Below, in pieces: positions 15,690 through 29,497 of a stretch of 64,000 bases of DNA. The notes beneath the pieces were generated by a model. That model saw only the letters and a program-made list of their open reading frames with translations. It made no database searches and was not told the origin of the DNA. Each line of letters starts with the position of its first letter. Within the stretch, counting starts at the first letter, position 1. A program made the translations under genes and the position numbers. Source of the DNA: Nanosynbacter sp963524495 (GTDB taxonomy: Bacteria > Patescibacteriota > Saccharimonadia > Saccharimonadales > Saccharimonadaceae). The stretch is from NCBI GenBank assembly GCA_046846435.1, contig CP128407.1, positions 124,001-188,000 on the forward strand, given 5' to 3'.

Positions 15690-18209
15690 ATGAGTGATCA
15701 GGACAAACAGATACAATCAACCAGCGACCACGAGTCAATTGAGGCGACGCCGGACATGGTAACCGAGACGCTAACAGGCTTGGAGCGACGTCGACTCGAA
15801 CATGTGATGCAGGATAATTTCTTCCGCTATTCAATGAGTGTCATTGTTGACCGGGCATTGCCGGACGTGCGCGATGGTCTAAAGCCGGTGCATCGCCGTA
15901 TTTTGTATTCAATGAACCAAAACGGCAACCGTAGTACTGCAAAGTTCGTCAAGTCGGCGCGTATCATCGGTGACGTGATGGGTAAATATCACCCGCACGG
16001 TGACTCAGCCATCTATGATTCAATGGTGCGTCTGGCGCAAGATTGGGCGATGCGCTATACCCTGGTGCAGGGCCAGGGAAACTTTGGCTCAATGGACGGA
16101 GATCCACCAGCCGCTCACCGTTATACTGAGGCGCGACTCGACAAGCCAGCTGAAGAACTACTAACTGACATCGAGAAAGAAACGGTTGATTTCAAGGATA
16201 ACTTTGATGGTTCAGAGCGTGAGCCAATTGTGTTGCCGGCAAAATTACCAAACTTGCTATTGAACGGCCAGATCGGTATCGCTGTTGGTATGGCGACGAG
16301 CATTCCGACGCATAACCTGGGCGAGTTGGTGGATGCGACGGTTGAGCTGATCAATAATCCTGAGGCGACGGTTGATGATTTACTGAAGCACGTTAAGGGC
16401 CCGGACTTTCCGACAGGGGCGATTGTCTATGGAGGCGCGCCGATGCGTCAGGCATATGCGACTGGTCGCGGTAGTGTAATGATGCGGGCGGTGGCGGAGA
16501 TTCAGGAGACCAAGAAGGGTCGACATCAGATCGTCGTCACAGAGATCCCGTATGGTGTAAATAAAGCAACACTAATTGAAAAGATTGGTGAATTGCATAA
16601 AGAAAAGCGAGTACAACTGGCTGACCTGCGCGATGAAAGTTCTCGAGGTAAGGTCCGCATTGTCATTGAGCTGAAAAAAGATGCGTATCCAAAGAAAGTA
16701 TTGAATCAGCTGTACAAACTAACAGCGCTCCAGACGAGTTTTAATTACAACATGTTGGCATTGGTCAACACTATGCAGCCACGGATCTTAGGCTTGCACG
16801 ATATTCTGAGCGAATTTGTGAAACACCGTCAATCTGTGGTGCGTCGCCGTACTGAGTTTGAGCTGAAAAAAGCCAAGGCGAGGGCGCATATTCTGGAAGG
16901 CTATAAGATTGCGCTGGATCACATTGACGAGGTGATTAAGACGATTCGTGCTTCAAAAACTCAGGATGAGGCAGAAAAGAATCTGCGCGCTAAGTTCGGA
17001 CTGAGCGAGATTCAAGCCAAAGCTATCTTGGCAATGCAGCTGCGACGCCTGACTGGGCTTGAGCGTGAAGCGGTTGAAAATGAGCTGCGTGAACTCTTGA
17101 AGCTGATTGCACGACTAGAAGCTATCTTGGCTGATGAGCAAGAGATTTTGAACATCATCAAGACCGAGCTTCTAGAGATGAAGGAAAAGTACGGCGACGA
17201 GCGGCGTAGTAAAATTATCAACCATGAACTGGGTAAGTTCTCTGATGAGGAGCTAATTCCAGATGAGGAAGCGGTCATTTTGCTAACCGGCGAGAATTAC
17301 ATCAAGCGGACCCTGCTCAGTGACTATCGCAAGCAGAACCGTGGCGGCAAGGGTAAGCGCGGCATGACCACCAAAGAGGAGGATATCATTGACCAGGTGG
17401 TGCCAGCAAACACCCATGACTATTTGTTGTTCTTTACGAATCGAGGTCGGATTTTCCGTCTGAAAGCGTATGAAGTACCAGCTGCCAGTCTCAGTGCCAA
17501 AGGTGTGGCGGCGGTGAACCTGCTCCAGCTACAGCCAGAAGAGAAGATCACCGCTATCATTAAACACGAGAAGAACGCTGGTGACCAGGGCTACCTATTT
17601 ATGGCAACTAAGCATGGTACGGTGAAGAAGACTCCGCTTGGCGACTATGCCAATATCCGGACGAACGGGCTCATTGCTATTAAGTTAGACGAGGGTGACG
17701 AGCTACGTTGGATCAAGAAAACAGATGGCAAAAGTGATGTAATTATTTCAACATCAGCTGGCCAGGCGATTCGTTTCAACGAGCAGGATGCCCGGCCGAT
17801 GGGTCGAGCGGCTCGTGGCGTACGCGGGGTGCGTCTACGTCCGAACGATTGCGTTGTTGGCATGGATATCGTTACCAGCGATGAGCAGACACTATTGGTC
17901 ATTAGCGAAAAGGGCTTTGGTAAGCGTACGAAAGTGACTAACTTCCCAAGTCATAAGCGCGGTGGTGTCGGGATAAAGGCGGCAATCGTGACGGCAAAGA
18001 CTGGCCCAATTATTTCAGTACAGACGATTGATCCGACGATGAACGAAGCACTGTTGGTATCGCAAAATGGTCAAACAATCCGTCTGGGCTTGAGTGACAT
18101 CAAGCTGCTCGGTCGAACAACTCAGGGTGTGACGATTATGCGGTTGAGCGATGGCGATGCGGTGTCGTCGATTGGCCTAATGGAGAAGCGTTCAGACGAG
18201 GAGGATTAG
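15690..18209 (+). CDS. gyrA: DNA gyrase subunit A
   Basis: 839 aa. YSMSVIVDRALPDVRDGLKP is the standard N-terminal block. The quinolone-determining region reads HPHGDSAIYDSM with the susceptible-type Ser and Asp retained. The catalytic tyrosine is in HRYTEARL near 145. The C-terminal beta-pinwheel begins near 510, and a GyrA-box-like stretch QNRGGKGKRG lies near 550 and is needed for DNA wrapping, marking gyrase rather than topoisomerase IV. The gene shares the gyrB promoter. Confidence 0.97.
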   Translation: MSDQDKQIQSTSDHESIEATPDMVTETLTGLERRRLEHVMQDNFFRYSMSVIVDRALPDVRDGLKPVHRRILYSMNQNGNRSTAKFVKSARIIGDVMGKYHPHGDSAIYDSMVRLAQDWAMRYTLVQGQGNFGSMDGDPPAAHRYTEARLDKPAEELLTDIEKETVDFKDNFDGSEREPIVLPAKLPNLLLNGQIGIAVGMATSIPTHNLGELVDATVELINNPEATVDDLLKHVKGPDFPTGAIVYGGAPMRQAYATGRGSVMMRAVAEIQETKKGRHQIVVTEIPYGVNKATLIEKIGELHKEKRVQLADLRDESSRGKVRIVIELKKDAYPKKVLNQLYKLTALQTSFNYNMLALVNTMQPRILGLHDILSEFVKHRQSVVRRRTEFELKKAKARAHILEGYKIALDHIDEVIKTIRASKTQDEAEKNLRAKFGLSEIQAKAILAMQLRRLTGLEREAVENELRELLKLIARLEAILADEQEILNIIKTELLEMKEKYGDERRSKIINHELGKFSDEELIPDEEAVILLTGENYIKRTLLSDYRKQNRGGKGKRGMTTKEEDIIDQVVPANTHDYLLFFTNRGRIFRLKAYEVPAASLSAKGVAAVNLLQLQPEEKITAIIKHEKNAGDQGYLFMATKHGTVKKTPLGDYANIRTNGLIAIKLDEGDELRWIKKTDGKSDVIISTSAGQAIRFNEQDARPMGRAARGVRGVRLRPNDCVVGMDIVTSDEQTLLVISEKGFGKRTKVTNFPSHKRGGVGIKAAIVTAKTGPIISVQTIDPTMNEALLVSQNGQTIRLGLSDIKLLGRTTQGVTIMRLSDGDAVSSIGLMEKRSDEED

Positions 18210-18213
18210 CCAA

Positions 18214-18651
18214 GTGCCGATGCAATACATCCTGATACCGGGCATCGCGTGGTTTGTAGCGCAGTCATCAAAGCATCTGGCCCGGCTGTTTGGCCGTAAT
18301 CGTCGAGTTACACAGTCGAACCCCCGTTCGCCGGTATTATTTTCGGGTGGTATGCCGAGTGCTCACAGTGCAACAGTGGTGTCACTTGCGCTGACTATCG
18401 GCCACTACCAGGGGTGGGGAAGTCCGCTGTTTGGCCTGGCTGCGTGGTTCGCGGCAATCGTATTGTATGATGCGGTGATGGTGCGATTTTCCTCTGGACA
18501 ACAAGGTGACTTGCTAAATAAGGTGGTGCGAAAAGATTATCCAAAGCTGTCGACGATTAGGGTGGCACATGGTCATACACTGCCAGAAATGCTTGTCGGG
18601 GCGGCCGTGGGCACGGTTGTAACCTTTGTTGTAATTTTCGCTACAAGATAA
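18214..18651 (+). CDS. DUF212 membrane protein (divergent PAP2-like)
   Basis: 145 aa. A GTG start is preferred because GGAGG (18200-18204) lies nine bases upstream; ATG 18220 is the alternative. FSGGMPSAHSATVVSL near residue 47 and the late H-G-H-T-L-P-E pattern match the DUF212 family, which resembles vanadium haloperoxidase/PAP2 phosphatases. Three or four hydrophobic helices are visible. Substrate unknown. It is four bases after gyrA, so probably the third gene of that operon. Confidence 0.8.
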   Translation: MPMQYILIPGIAWFVAQSSKHLARLFGRNRRVTQSNPRSPVLFSGGMPSAHSATVVSLALTIGHYQGWGSPLFGLAAWFAAIVLYDAVMVRFSSGQQGDLLNKVVRKDYPKLSTIRVAHGHTLPEMLVGAAVGTVVTFVVIFATR

Positions 18652-18664
18652 TTGCTAATAACCC

Positions 18665-18693
18665 TTGACCTGACCACTAATATCAGGTAAGAT
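18665..18693 (+). promoter_or_regulatory. 16S rRNA promoter
   Basis: TTGACC (18665-18670), 17-bp spacer, TAAGAT (18688-18693), about 170 bases before the mature 16S. Confidence 0.7.
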
Positions 18694-18784
18694 GAATATC
18701 AGTCTGGTTGCTGGAGTGCGAGCCAAGCGACAATCACGCTAATTTGTTAGGTGAAGCGAAAGCGGTACACAAACCCGACTATGG

Positions 18785-18795
18785 TCTTTAACAAT
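18785..18795 (+). promoter_or_regulatory. boxA-like antitermination element
   Basis: TCTTTAACAAT matches the boxA core used by NusB/S10 antitermination complexes on rRNA transcripts. A related CATTAACAAT lies in the 23S leader at about 23842. Confidence 0.55.
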
Positions 18796-18863
18796 TTGAT
18801 TGTGCAATATCATCGTCAGTTTATATTTTTGTAGAGCCTTAATACTTTGACACAAAGTAGATT

Positions 18864-20437
<1,574 letters not shown>

Positions 20438-20570
20438 AGGGAGAATAGATGCCAGCTTGTCGAGCAATCGCAAGTTGAGCTAGGTCGGTCTCGTAAATAT
20501 GCTGAGCTTACATATTTACAATAGTCCTTCTAGGGACGAGACAAAGTTCAAAACCTTCTCTACGATAGAC

Positions 20571-20601
20571 CGATTGATGAATTGCACAATCAAGTTGTTA
20601 A
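20571..20601 (+). other. 3' arm of 16S processing stem
   Basis: The reverse complement begins TTAACAACTTGATTGTGCAA, near-identical to the leader at 18788-18807. The long duplex brackets the 16S and is the expected RNase III substrate. Confidence 0.75.
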
Positions 20602-20606
20602 TATAA

Positions 20607-20634
20607 AAACACCCTCCTGTTTGGAGGGTGTTTT
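20607..20634 (+). terminator. 16S transcript terminator
   Basis: AAACACCCTCC / GGAGGGTGTTT, an 11-bp stem with a TGTTT loop and trailing T. It ends the 16S transcript before the tRNAs, so 23S is not in this operon. Confidence 0.9.
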
Positions 20635-20723
20635 GTCGTCTATGACTAATGACGGGGTCTTTCACGTGGCTGTCTACTTGAGTATAGATAGAACGTAATA
20701 TGGCGAGGCGATGGCTGCGGAGC

Positions 20724-20960
20724 TTATCGGCGACCGAATAGCGATTCTGCCAGCCAGCCTAGCGGGATAGTGTGGAGACACAGCATAATCCCAAAGCCAA
20801 CTCCACAGACGACCAGACCCCAGAACTTGAAGCGCTCGTAGCTACTGATGCCGCTCGCGAGATTGTCCGCTAACTTTTGGTGGTAGACAGTCATGACGGC
20901 GCCGATAATCAAAACGATGAGGCCGACAAAAAAAGATCCAAAGGTAAATTTATAATACAT
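20724..20960 (-). CDS. Small two-helix membrane protein (78 aa)
   Basis: The start MYYKFTFGSFFVG is chosen because TATAAT (20967-20972, - strand) ends six bases before this ATG. Two hydrophobic segments lie at about 8-26 and 48-66, joined by a polar loop (HQKLADNLASGISSYERF), and the end is basic. No family recognised. It stands alone between the 16S terminator and the tRNA promoter on the opposite strand. Confidence 0.6.
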   Translation of the reverse strand: MYYKFTFGSFFVGLIVLIIGAVMTVYHQKLADNLASGISSYERFKFWGLVVCGVGFGIMLCLHTIPLGWLAESLFGRR

Positions 20961-20966
20961 ATCTCC

Positions 20967-20972
20967 ATTATA
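20967..20972 (-). promoter_or_regulatory. -10 element TATAAT, leaderless start
   Basis: Six bases before ATG 20960. The intervening GGAGAT could alternatively serve as a ribosome site. Confidence 0.55.
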
Positions 20973-20975
20973 CAC

Positions 20976-21004
20976 TTGCCAGAATAAAAAAGATACGGTA
21001 CAAT
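20976..21004 (+). promoter_or_regulatory. tRNA cluster promoter
   Basis: TTGCCA (20976-20981), 17-bp spacer, TACAAT (20999-21004), ending 20 bases before tRNA-Ala. Confidence 0.7.
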
Positions 21005-21024
21005 GAATAAAGTCTTGGCGAGAT

Positions 21025-21101
21025 GGGGGCATAGCTCAGTTGGCTAGAGCACCTGCTTTGCAAGCAGGGGGTCCAGGGTTCGAGTCCCTGTGCCTCCACC
21101 A
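21025..21101 (+). tRNA. tRNA-Ala (TGC)
   Basis: Cloverleaf with acceptor GGGGGCA / TGCCTCC, anticodon stem CTGCT-TTGCA-AGCAG giving anticodon TGC, T-loop GGTTCGAGTCC and encoded CCA. Confidence 0.97.
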
Positions 21102-21151
21102 TATGGGGTGAAGTGGGCCTACGTCCACGACACTCCACCAAGACGATGTGA

Positions 21152-21228
21152 GGGCGATTAGCTCAGCTGGTTAGAGCGCGTCACTGATAATGACGAGGTC
21201 GGAGGTTCAAGTCCCTCATCGCCCACCA
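21152..21228 (+). tRNA. tRNA-Ile (GAT)
   Basis: Acceptor GGGCGAT / ATCGCCC, anticodon arm GTCACTGATAATGAC giving GAT, T-loop GGTTCAAGTCC, encoded ACCA. The discriminator A fits the UGGU of the T-box upstream of ileS. Confidence 0.97.
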
Positions 21229-21306
21229 TAATGTCATTATGTTGAACAGAGCGAGGCATAATGACCTTTTGGAGGATAGTCCTATTACCCATCACGTTTT
21301 TGATAA

Positions 21307-21383
21307 GGGCGACTAGCTCAGTTGGCTAGAGCATCTCGTTTACACCGAGAGGGTCAGGGGTTCGAGTCCCTTGTCGCCCACCA
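21307..21383 (+). tRNA. tRNA-Val (TAC)
   Basis: Acceptor GGGCGAC / GTCGCCC, anticodon arm CTCGTTTACACCGAG giving TAC, T-loop GGTTCGAGTCC, encoded CCA. Confidence 0.96.
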
Positions 21384-21393
21384 AATAGACAGT

Positions 21394-21418
21394 CATCCCG
21401 TTTGGGGTGTTTTTATTT
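21394..21418 (+). terminator. tRNA cluster terminator
   Basis: CATCCC / GGGGTG stem with GTTT loop followed by TTTTTATTT. Confidence 0.75.
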
Positions 21419-21471
21419 AGAGGTGTCGATATTGACATATGTGGTAAACTATGCTACTATACCAAACGTAT

Positions 21472-22497
21472 ATGGTAAAGAACAAACATAATTTAGAAAA
21501 TAACCCATATAGTGAACGCTTAGGTTTTGTGCAGCAGTTTTCTGCCTACGGTGATCTTGACGACACTGACAAGAGTATTATTGCACACCTTGCGTTTGAT
21601 GGGGGCCTTAAGCACGCAGATTTTTATAAGTTAGCACATGAGATTATCCATGAAAAACGGGCGATGGGGGGCACTGCCCTCAATGCGTCTTCTGTCGAGC
21701 GATGCGCCGAGCTCCCTCGATCGTTTGATGAGGCAAGAAAGATGCCAGGTAATTCCATAGAAGAGGTGCTGGGGCGGCTTGATACCGATATATCAGTGAA
21801 TGACCCCGATGACGTTGAGTTTTATAAGACAGGAGTGCGTCGGCATATCGAAGAGCTCTATGCTTTTTCTGACAAATATCGACAGCGGTACGGCGGGGGC
21901 AATCAAATAAAGGAAAGAATGTTGGCAGATGAATGCAGCCTGCTTTGGATACAGCATAACTCTTTGAAGTTTCTGCAGGAAGATGGTAAAAACCCTAACA
22001 AATACCCAACGGTAAGAATATATCTTAACCCTCAGTTACGAGATAGCCTTGATATCTATAAAAAGATTTTTGCGAAAGCTACAAGAGAAGGGCTTCGCTT
22101 TCAGGCAAAGATTATGGCGCCAAGTGGTTACACCAAGCACCTTGTAGACAAGGTGGTTGATTATTGTGCTAGACTAGCCGCTGGGCGACTGGAAACAAGA
22201 CGAGATCCGATAGTATTTTATGGCTTTGAGGAGTCTAAAGACAAATTACTGAGGATAGTTGAAGAAGTTTATTCTCAGTATGAGGGTGCTTTTGAAGGTA
22301 GGGAAACGGGAGCTATCCCATTAGCCATCGCTCCTGGTTTTGCGGTTGGGGAAAATCCGGTAGGGTTGGATGGCGAAGAGTCATTAACAGATCATAGGCA
22401 GCGGGTCATCGAGGAGGCCGGTTACGATGCCAGGAAGTTTCGGGTGAATGCTGCCTCATGGAATATAAACCCGGATAATATCGCTTTTAATAGATAA
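21472..22497 (+). CDS. HopA1-like (type III effector family) domain protein, 341 aa
   Basis: The start MVKNKHNLENNPYSERLG is chosen at 21472, eight bases after a TATACC element; an ATG seven codons earlier overlaps the promoter. The C-terminal two thirds carries the HopA1-family pattern: TVRIYLNPQLRDSL near 190, LRFQAKIM near 215, RRDPIVFYGF near 243, then IAPGFAVGENP near 292 and a late DHRQRVIEEAG. HopA1 is a Pseudomonas effector whose domain also occurs in bacteria without type III secretion. No signal peptide or membrane helix is visible. The assignment is from recalled family pattern only. The gene may be host-interaction related. Confidence 0.5.
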   Translation: MVKNKHNLENNPYSERLGFVQQFSAYGDLDDTDKSIIAHLAFDGGLKHADFYKLAHEIIHEKRAMGGTALNASSVERCAELPRSFDEARKMPGNSIEEVLGRLDTDISVNDPDDVEFYKTGVRRHIEELYAFSDKYRQRYGGGNQIKERMLADECSLLWIQHNSLKFLQEDGKNPNKYPTVRIYLNPQLRDSLDIYKKIFAKATREGLRFQAKIMAPSGYTKHLVDKVVDYCARLAAGRLETRRDPIVFYGFEESKDKLLRIVEEVYSQYEGAFEGRETGAIPLAIAPGFAVGENPVGLDGEESLTDHRQRVIEEAGYDARKFRVNAASWNINPDNIAFNR

Positions 22498-22517
22498 TTA
22501 CCCTATACTGTAAGTAG

Positions 22518-23657
22518 ATGTATAAGCATGTTATCAAACCGTTATTATTTTTGCTAACGCCAGACTTTACGCATAAGCTGATTGTTTTCTGTGGTCGTGT
22601 GGCACAGGCACTACCGCCTGTTCGGTGGGCCATCCGTAAGTCGTGGAGTTTTCAAGACAATTCGCTTCGACGGGAAGTGGGCGGCATTACTTTTTGTAAT
22701 CCGATCGGCTTGTCGGCAGGATTTGATAAAAATGTCCAGCTGTCGCCGCTCATGGAGGATGTTGGCTTTGGGTTTGCTTCGGGCGGATCGGTGACGCTAG
22801 AGCCGAGGAAGGGGAATCGGCGGCCATGGTTTCATCGCTTGCCAAAGACAAAGTCGGTGGTGGTGTATGCTGGTATGCCAAATTATGGTCTACGAAAAAT
22901 TAGCCGATATATCCGCCGTAATCAGTGGCGGTTGGATAACATGCCAACAGTTGTGTCAGTGGCAGTTGTAGCGAATAAAACAACACGTGAGCGTATGGGC
23001 ACTCGACTAACGAAGGAAGCGATTATTAACGATGTGAAAAAAGCAACAGAATATATTAATGACAACAAATTGGCGAGTGTTGTAGAAATTAACATATCTT
23101 GTCCCAACGCCGGGAAAGAGCCGTTTATTGAGACGGAGTCACTTGATGAATTATTAACAACACTTGATATCGTGCCGCGCGATGTGCCGTTTTGGGTGAA
23201 GATGCCGCATTTGTACGATATAGAACAATTCGATTCGCTACTGAAAGTTATTGTTCAGCATAACATCCAGGGTGTGACAGTGGCTAATTTGGTAAAAGAC
23301 CGTAGTAAAATTGACATCAAAGATCCGCTGACTGATGAAATTCGCGGCGGGTTGAGCGGCGAGCCAACGCGCGAGCATAGCCTAGATCTAATTCGCCATA
23401 CATATAAGAAATACGGCGATAGATTGACGATTATTGGCGTCGGCGGAGTGTTTTCGGCTGAAGATGCGTATGCCAAAATTAAGGCTGGCGCTAGCCTGGT
23501 GGGGCTGATTACCGGGCTGTTTTTTGAAGGGCCGCGGCTGGTTGGACGAATCAATCGCGGGTTAGTGGAATTATTGAGAAAGGATGGTTTTTCCCACATA
23601 TCCGAGGCAGTTGGCGCAGATTTTCGCAGCGAGTCAAAAAAGGTGAAAAAACTTTGA
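22518..23657 (+). CDS. pyrD: Dihydroorotate dehydrogenase, quinone-type architecture
   Basis: 379 aa. Residues 1-35 (IKPLLFLLTPDFTHKLIVF) match the membrane-associating N-terminal helices of class 2 enzymes, which pass electrons from dihydroorotate to quinones. The FMN barrel shows FCNPIGLSAGFDKN near 60, GSVTLEPRKGN near 92, VGGVFSAEDAYAKIKAGASLV near 305. The catalytic loop reads NISCPNAG near 194, a cysteine where class 2 enzymes normally have serine. TATACT lies eight bases before the ATG. No other pyrimidine-synthesis gene is in the window, so the product may salvage host dihydroorotate or feed electrons. Confidence 0.9.
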   Translation: MYKHVIKPLLFLLTPDFTHKLIVFCGRVAQALPPVRWAIRKSWSFQDNSLRREVGGITFCNPIGLSAGFDKNVQLSPLMEDVGFGFASGGSVTLEPRKGNRRPWFHRLPKTKSVVVYAGMPNYGLRKISRYIRRNQWRLDNMPTVVSVAVVANKTTRERMGTRLTKEAIINDVKKATEYINDNKLASVVEINISCPNAGKEPFIETESLDELLTTLDIVPRDVPFWVKMPHLYDIEQFDSLLKVIVQHNIQGVTVANLVKDRSKIDIKDPLTDEIRGGLSGEPTREHSLDLIRHTYKKYGDRLTIIGVGGVFSAEDAYAKIKAGASLVGLITGLFFEGPRLVGRINRGLVELLRKDGFSHISEAVGADFRSESKKVKKL

Positions 23658-23665
23658 AAAAACTC

Positions 23666-23694
23666 TTGCAAAACAACTTCGGCTGCTGTATAGT
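23666..23694 (+). promoter_or_regulatory. 23S-5S rRNA promoter
   Basis: TTGCAA (23666-23671), 17-bp spacer, TATAGT (23689-23694), immediately after pyrD. Confidence 0.75.
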
Positions 23695-23934
23695 TGATTA
23701 CTAGTTACGCGAATGTTCAGGAGAACCTCTGGCAATACACTGCGAAAACGTGCGAGGGCAGTGAAGCATGATTGGTTGAATGCAGACAGATGTGTTAAGT
23801 TTTTAACAAATCTATTGTGCACTCAAAATGTGAGGCATGATCATTAACAATTTGAGAGTAAAAGAAATTGAGTTTTTAATTGACGGTAACAGTAATTGCA
23901 AGGTAGCAACTACTAGTTAAGTCAATGCATAAAA

Positions 23935-27045
<3,111 letters not shown>

Positions 27046-27236
27046 TATGTCCTTGTCTGCTAGCGTTTATGCTTGCATAACGCTCGCGGATAAGGTAGAC
27101 TTGACTAGTAATTGGTGCTTTTCAGTAAGTGCCAGTCAATTAACAATTCAATTCCGTGCAGAAAACTGGACATCGAAGAAAGGGGTTTGGCCCACCACGC
27201 GAGTATATGTGGAACCAAGCGCTTTAAACCCCCTCC
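27046..27236 (+). other. 23S-5S spacer with processing arm
   Basis: No tRNA. The segment 27098-27153 is near-complementary to the 23S leader. GGGGTTTGG (27182-27190) and AAACCCCC (27226-27233) can pair around a further hairpin just before the 5S. Confidence 0.6.
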
Positions 27237-27345
27237 TTCGGTGCCCATGGCGAGGAGGAAACACCTGTTCTCATCCCGAACACAGAAGTTAAGCTCCCCA
27301 GCGGCGATTATACTGCGAAAGTGGGAAACTAGCACGGTGCCGAAT
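27237..27345 (+). rRNA. 5S ribosomal RNA
   Basis: TTCGGTGCC (27237-27245) pairs with GGTGCCGAA (27336-27344). Loop motifs CATCCCGAACACAGAAGTTAAG are typical. Short 5S of about 109 nt. Confidence 0.93.
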
Positions 27346-27348
27346 TAT

Positions 27349-27379
27349 AAAAAAGACTTCCGAATAGGGAGTCTTTTTT
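27349..27379 (+). terminator. rRNA terminator after 5S
   Basis: AAAAAAGACTTCC / GGGAGTCTTTTTT, 13 bp with GAATA loop. Confidence 0.92.
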
Positions 27380-27433
27380 CGTTTTTGCCGAAGGTGCTTG
27401 CGAGTAGCATAAGTATGATATAATGATGGGGAA

Positions 27434-29326
27434 ATGGATAAAAAACAAACAGAACAGCCAGAGTCCCTTAGGCCGGAGCGTGGGGGGTTTGTGGCGATGT
27501 GCGCGTCTTGGTTAAGGCGGCCAAAATCGTGGGTTATTATTGGTGGCGGTATCGTTGCGTTGGCGGTGATAGTAGTTGGAGTGCTATTTGTTATCACAAC
27601 GCGCGGTAACGTCGGCGCTGAGCGCGTGTCCGACGAGGATTTGCAGGCAATTGATCGGCCGATTCGCCTGAAGTTTAATCAACAGCTTGGCGAGGTGAGG
27701 CCAGAGATTAAGCCAGAAGTGCGTGGTACGTGGCGCGAAAAGCGACAGTTGTTCGGCGTTTTTGAGATGGAGTTTACGCCTGACCAGCCACTGGCAGCTG
27801 ATACAAATTACACCGTGGCGTTCCCGGGGGCGAGACGTTCGCTGTTTGGTAATGCGACAATCCATGATGTATCGTTCAAGACGCAAAAAGCACCACGAGT
27901 GGATACGACATCACTGGACGGCAAAGAAGTGATCGCAATGGACCAGGCGTTGACGGTGCGTTTGGGGTCGCGGGCGAGTAAATTGCGCGATCTAGAATTG
28001 ACGACCGAGCCAGCGCTTGAGCTGAAGCGTGAGTCGTCTGATGATCAAACATTTTCATGGAAATATGCTGGCTTATTAGCACCTGATACACAGTACACCT
28101 TCAAATTATACGACAAAGCCCAGAAGGAAGAGTTAAAACGTTTTACGGTGAAGAGTGCGCCACTACCGGCGATTGGGTCACCGATTAAAGAGCATTCAGT
28201 GACGCCATCAGACGAATTGAAGTTGACATTTCAGGAAGCAATTGATGCAAAGGATCGGCCAAATATAGCGGTTGACACGGCTGGTAATGGTTCGTGGCGG
28301 AGCGATACCGAGTACGTATTCAAGGCAGATAAATTGGAGCCGGGCAAGACATACACATACACCATTCCTAAAGGCCTACGGACAGCTCGTGGAGGTGTTC
28401 TCGTCGAGGAAGTAAAAAAGACATTTACCACTAATGGGCACGTGCGTGGTGTGGGGGCGTCCCCGTGGCGAACCACTGTTGATCAAGCGGCGCAGGATGT
28501 ACGGATAACCTTTGACCAGGTGGTTGACCACAAGAGCGCCCAGGATCGTCTCAGGACTTCATCTGGTACAGTTCAGAGTATTTCCTGGCGTGGTAATACG
28601 ATGGTTGCTCGGGTGGTCAATATGGGCTTTCAGCGGCAAGTTCAGGTTTGGGTAGAGCCAGGCGTGCAGCCAGTGTTTGGACTGCCGAGCGTAGAGCGAA
28701 TTGCGACATCGTTCACAACTAATTCACGGGTCGTCAAACTCAATAACGTACCATTCTATCGTCAGGCGTACGCCCAAAGCTGCGAAGCGGCCTCGCTGCG
28801 TATGGCCTTGGCATATCGTGGTGTACATGATAATGATTGGAACATTTTGCAGCGTTTCGGGTACCGTCCACGACCGCGAGATAAGGCGACAAATGAGTGG
28901 GACGATCCGAATGCGCAGTTTGTGGGCGACGTAAACGGTAACCAAGGTGCGGGAACGGGCTGGGGTGTATACGCTGGTCCGGTGGCGCGGGCGGCTGGTC
29001 AGTATGGTCGCAGGACGTCAGTGGCATATGGCGCCAATGCGAATTTCGTAGCACAGCAAATTCACAATGGTAATCCAGTCATTGTGTGGGGCGTATGGCG
29101 GATTGGCGCAAAAATTGATAGTTGGAGGACACCGTCAGGTCGGATGGTCAGTGGGCCAATACCGATGCACGTACGCCTCATTGTTGGGGTTCGCGGTGAG
29201 CCGCACGATCCGCTCGGGTTCTATGTTAATGACCCGATCGCAGGACGACTCTATTGGACGAGAGCACAGTTTGTGGCGATGACAGCTGGTGCTGGACCGG
29301 CGGCGCAGCTGTTGGCGGTGCATTAA
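27434..29326 (+). CDS. Membrane-anchored C39-like cysteine peptidase with Ig-like repeats
   Basis: 630 aa. One membrane helix at about 34-55 follows a basic segment, so the bulk is outside the cell. Residues 75-425 hold three or four Big_5-type Ig-like domains (TPDQPLAADTNYTVAFPG, KLEPGKTYTYTIPKGLRTA style loops). Residues 435-630 form a papain-like C39 domain: catalytic Cys in YAQSCEAASLRMAL near 450, His in PMHVRLIVG near 577 and the Asn/Asp-region FYVNDPIAG near 596. The triad looks intact. A wall-attached protease of this form could process surface proteins or peptides of the host. TATAAT lies nine bases before the ATG. Confidence 0.8.
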   Translation: MDKKQTEQPESLRPERGGFVAMCASWLRRPKSWVIIGGGIVALAVIVVGVLFVITTRGNVGAERVSDEDLQAIDRPIRLKFNQQLGEVRPEIKPEVRGTWREKRQLFGVFEMEFTPDQPLAADTNYTVAFPGARRSLFGNATIHDVSFKTQKAPRVDTTSLDGKEVIAMDQALTVRLGSRASKLRDLELTTEPALELKRESSDDQTFSWKYAGLLAPDTQYTFKLYDKAQKEELKRFTVKSAPLPAIGSPIKEHSVTPSDELKLTFQEAIDAKDRPNIAVDTAGNGSWRSDTEYVFKADKLEPGKTYTYTIPKGLRTARGGVLVEEVKKTFTTNGHVRGVGASPWRTTVDQAAQDVRITFDQVVDHKSAQDRLRTSSGTVQSISWRGNTMVARVVNMGFQRQVQVWVEPGVQPVFGLPSVERIATSFTTNSRVVKLNNVPFYRQAYAQSCEAASLRMALAYRGVHDNDWNILQRFGYRPRPRDKATNEWDDPNAQFVGDVNGNQGAGTGWGVYAGPVARAAGQYGRRTSVAYGANANFVAQQIHNGNPVIVWGVWRIGAKIDSWRTPSGRMVSGPIPMHVRLIVGVRGEPHDPLGFYVNDPIAGRLYWTRAQFVAMTAGAGPAAQLLAVH

Positions 29327-29497
29327 TCGGTACTGAAGTAGGGATGGTAAGCCAGGCCCCCACGTCTTTGTCATTGAGCTAGCTCTATAGACGCGGGCTT
29401 TGTAGTCGGAAAGTTGAAGGTGGGTATACGTATTTTTCTCGTCGTCGGGGTAACTTTCGATGTAGACAATTTTAGCTATTAGCGAAATTCCTTTCAC

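Noticed and set aside
29135..29497. Full 139-aa - strand protein overlapping the peptidase gene
   Set aside because: The part inside the peptidase gene is an antisense shadow; only the promoter and first segment have independent support.
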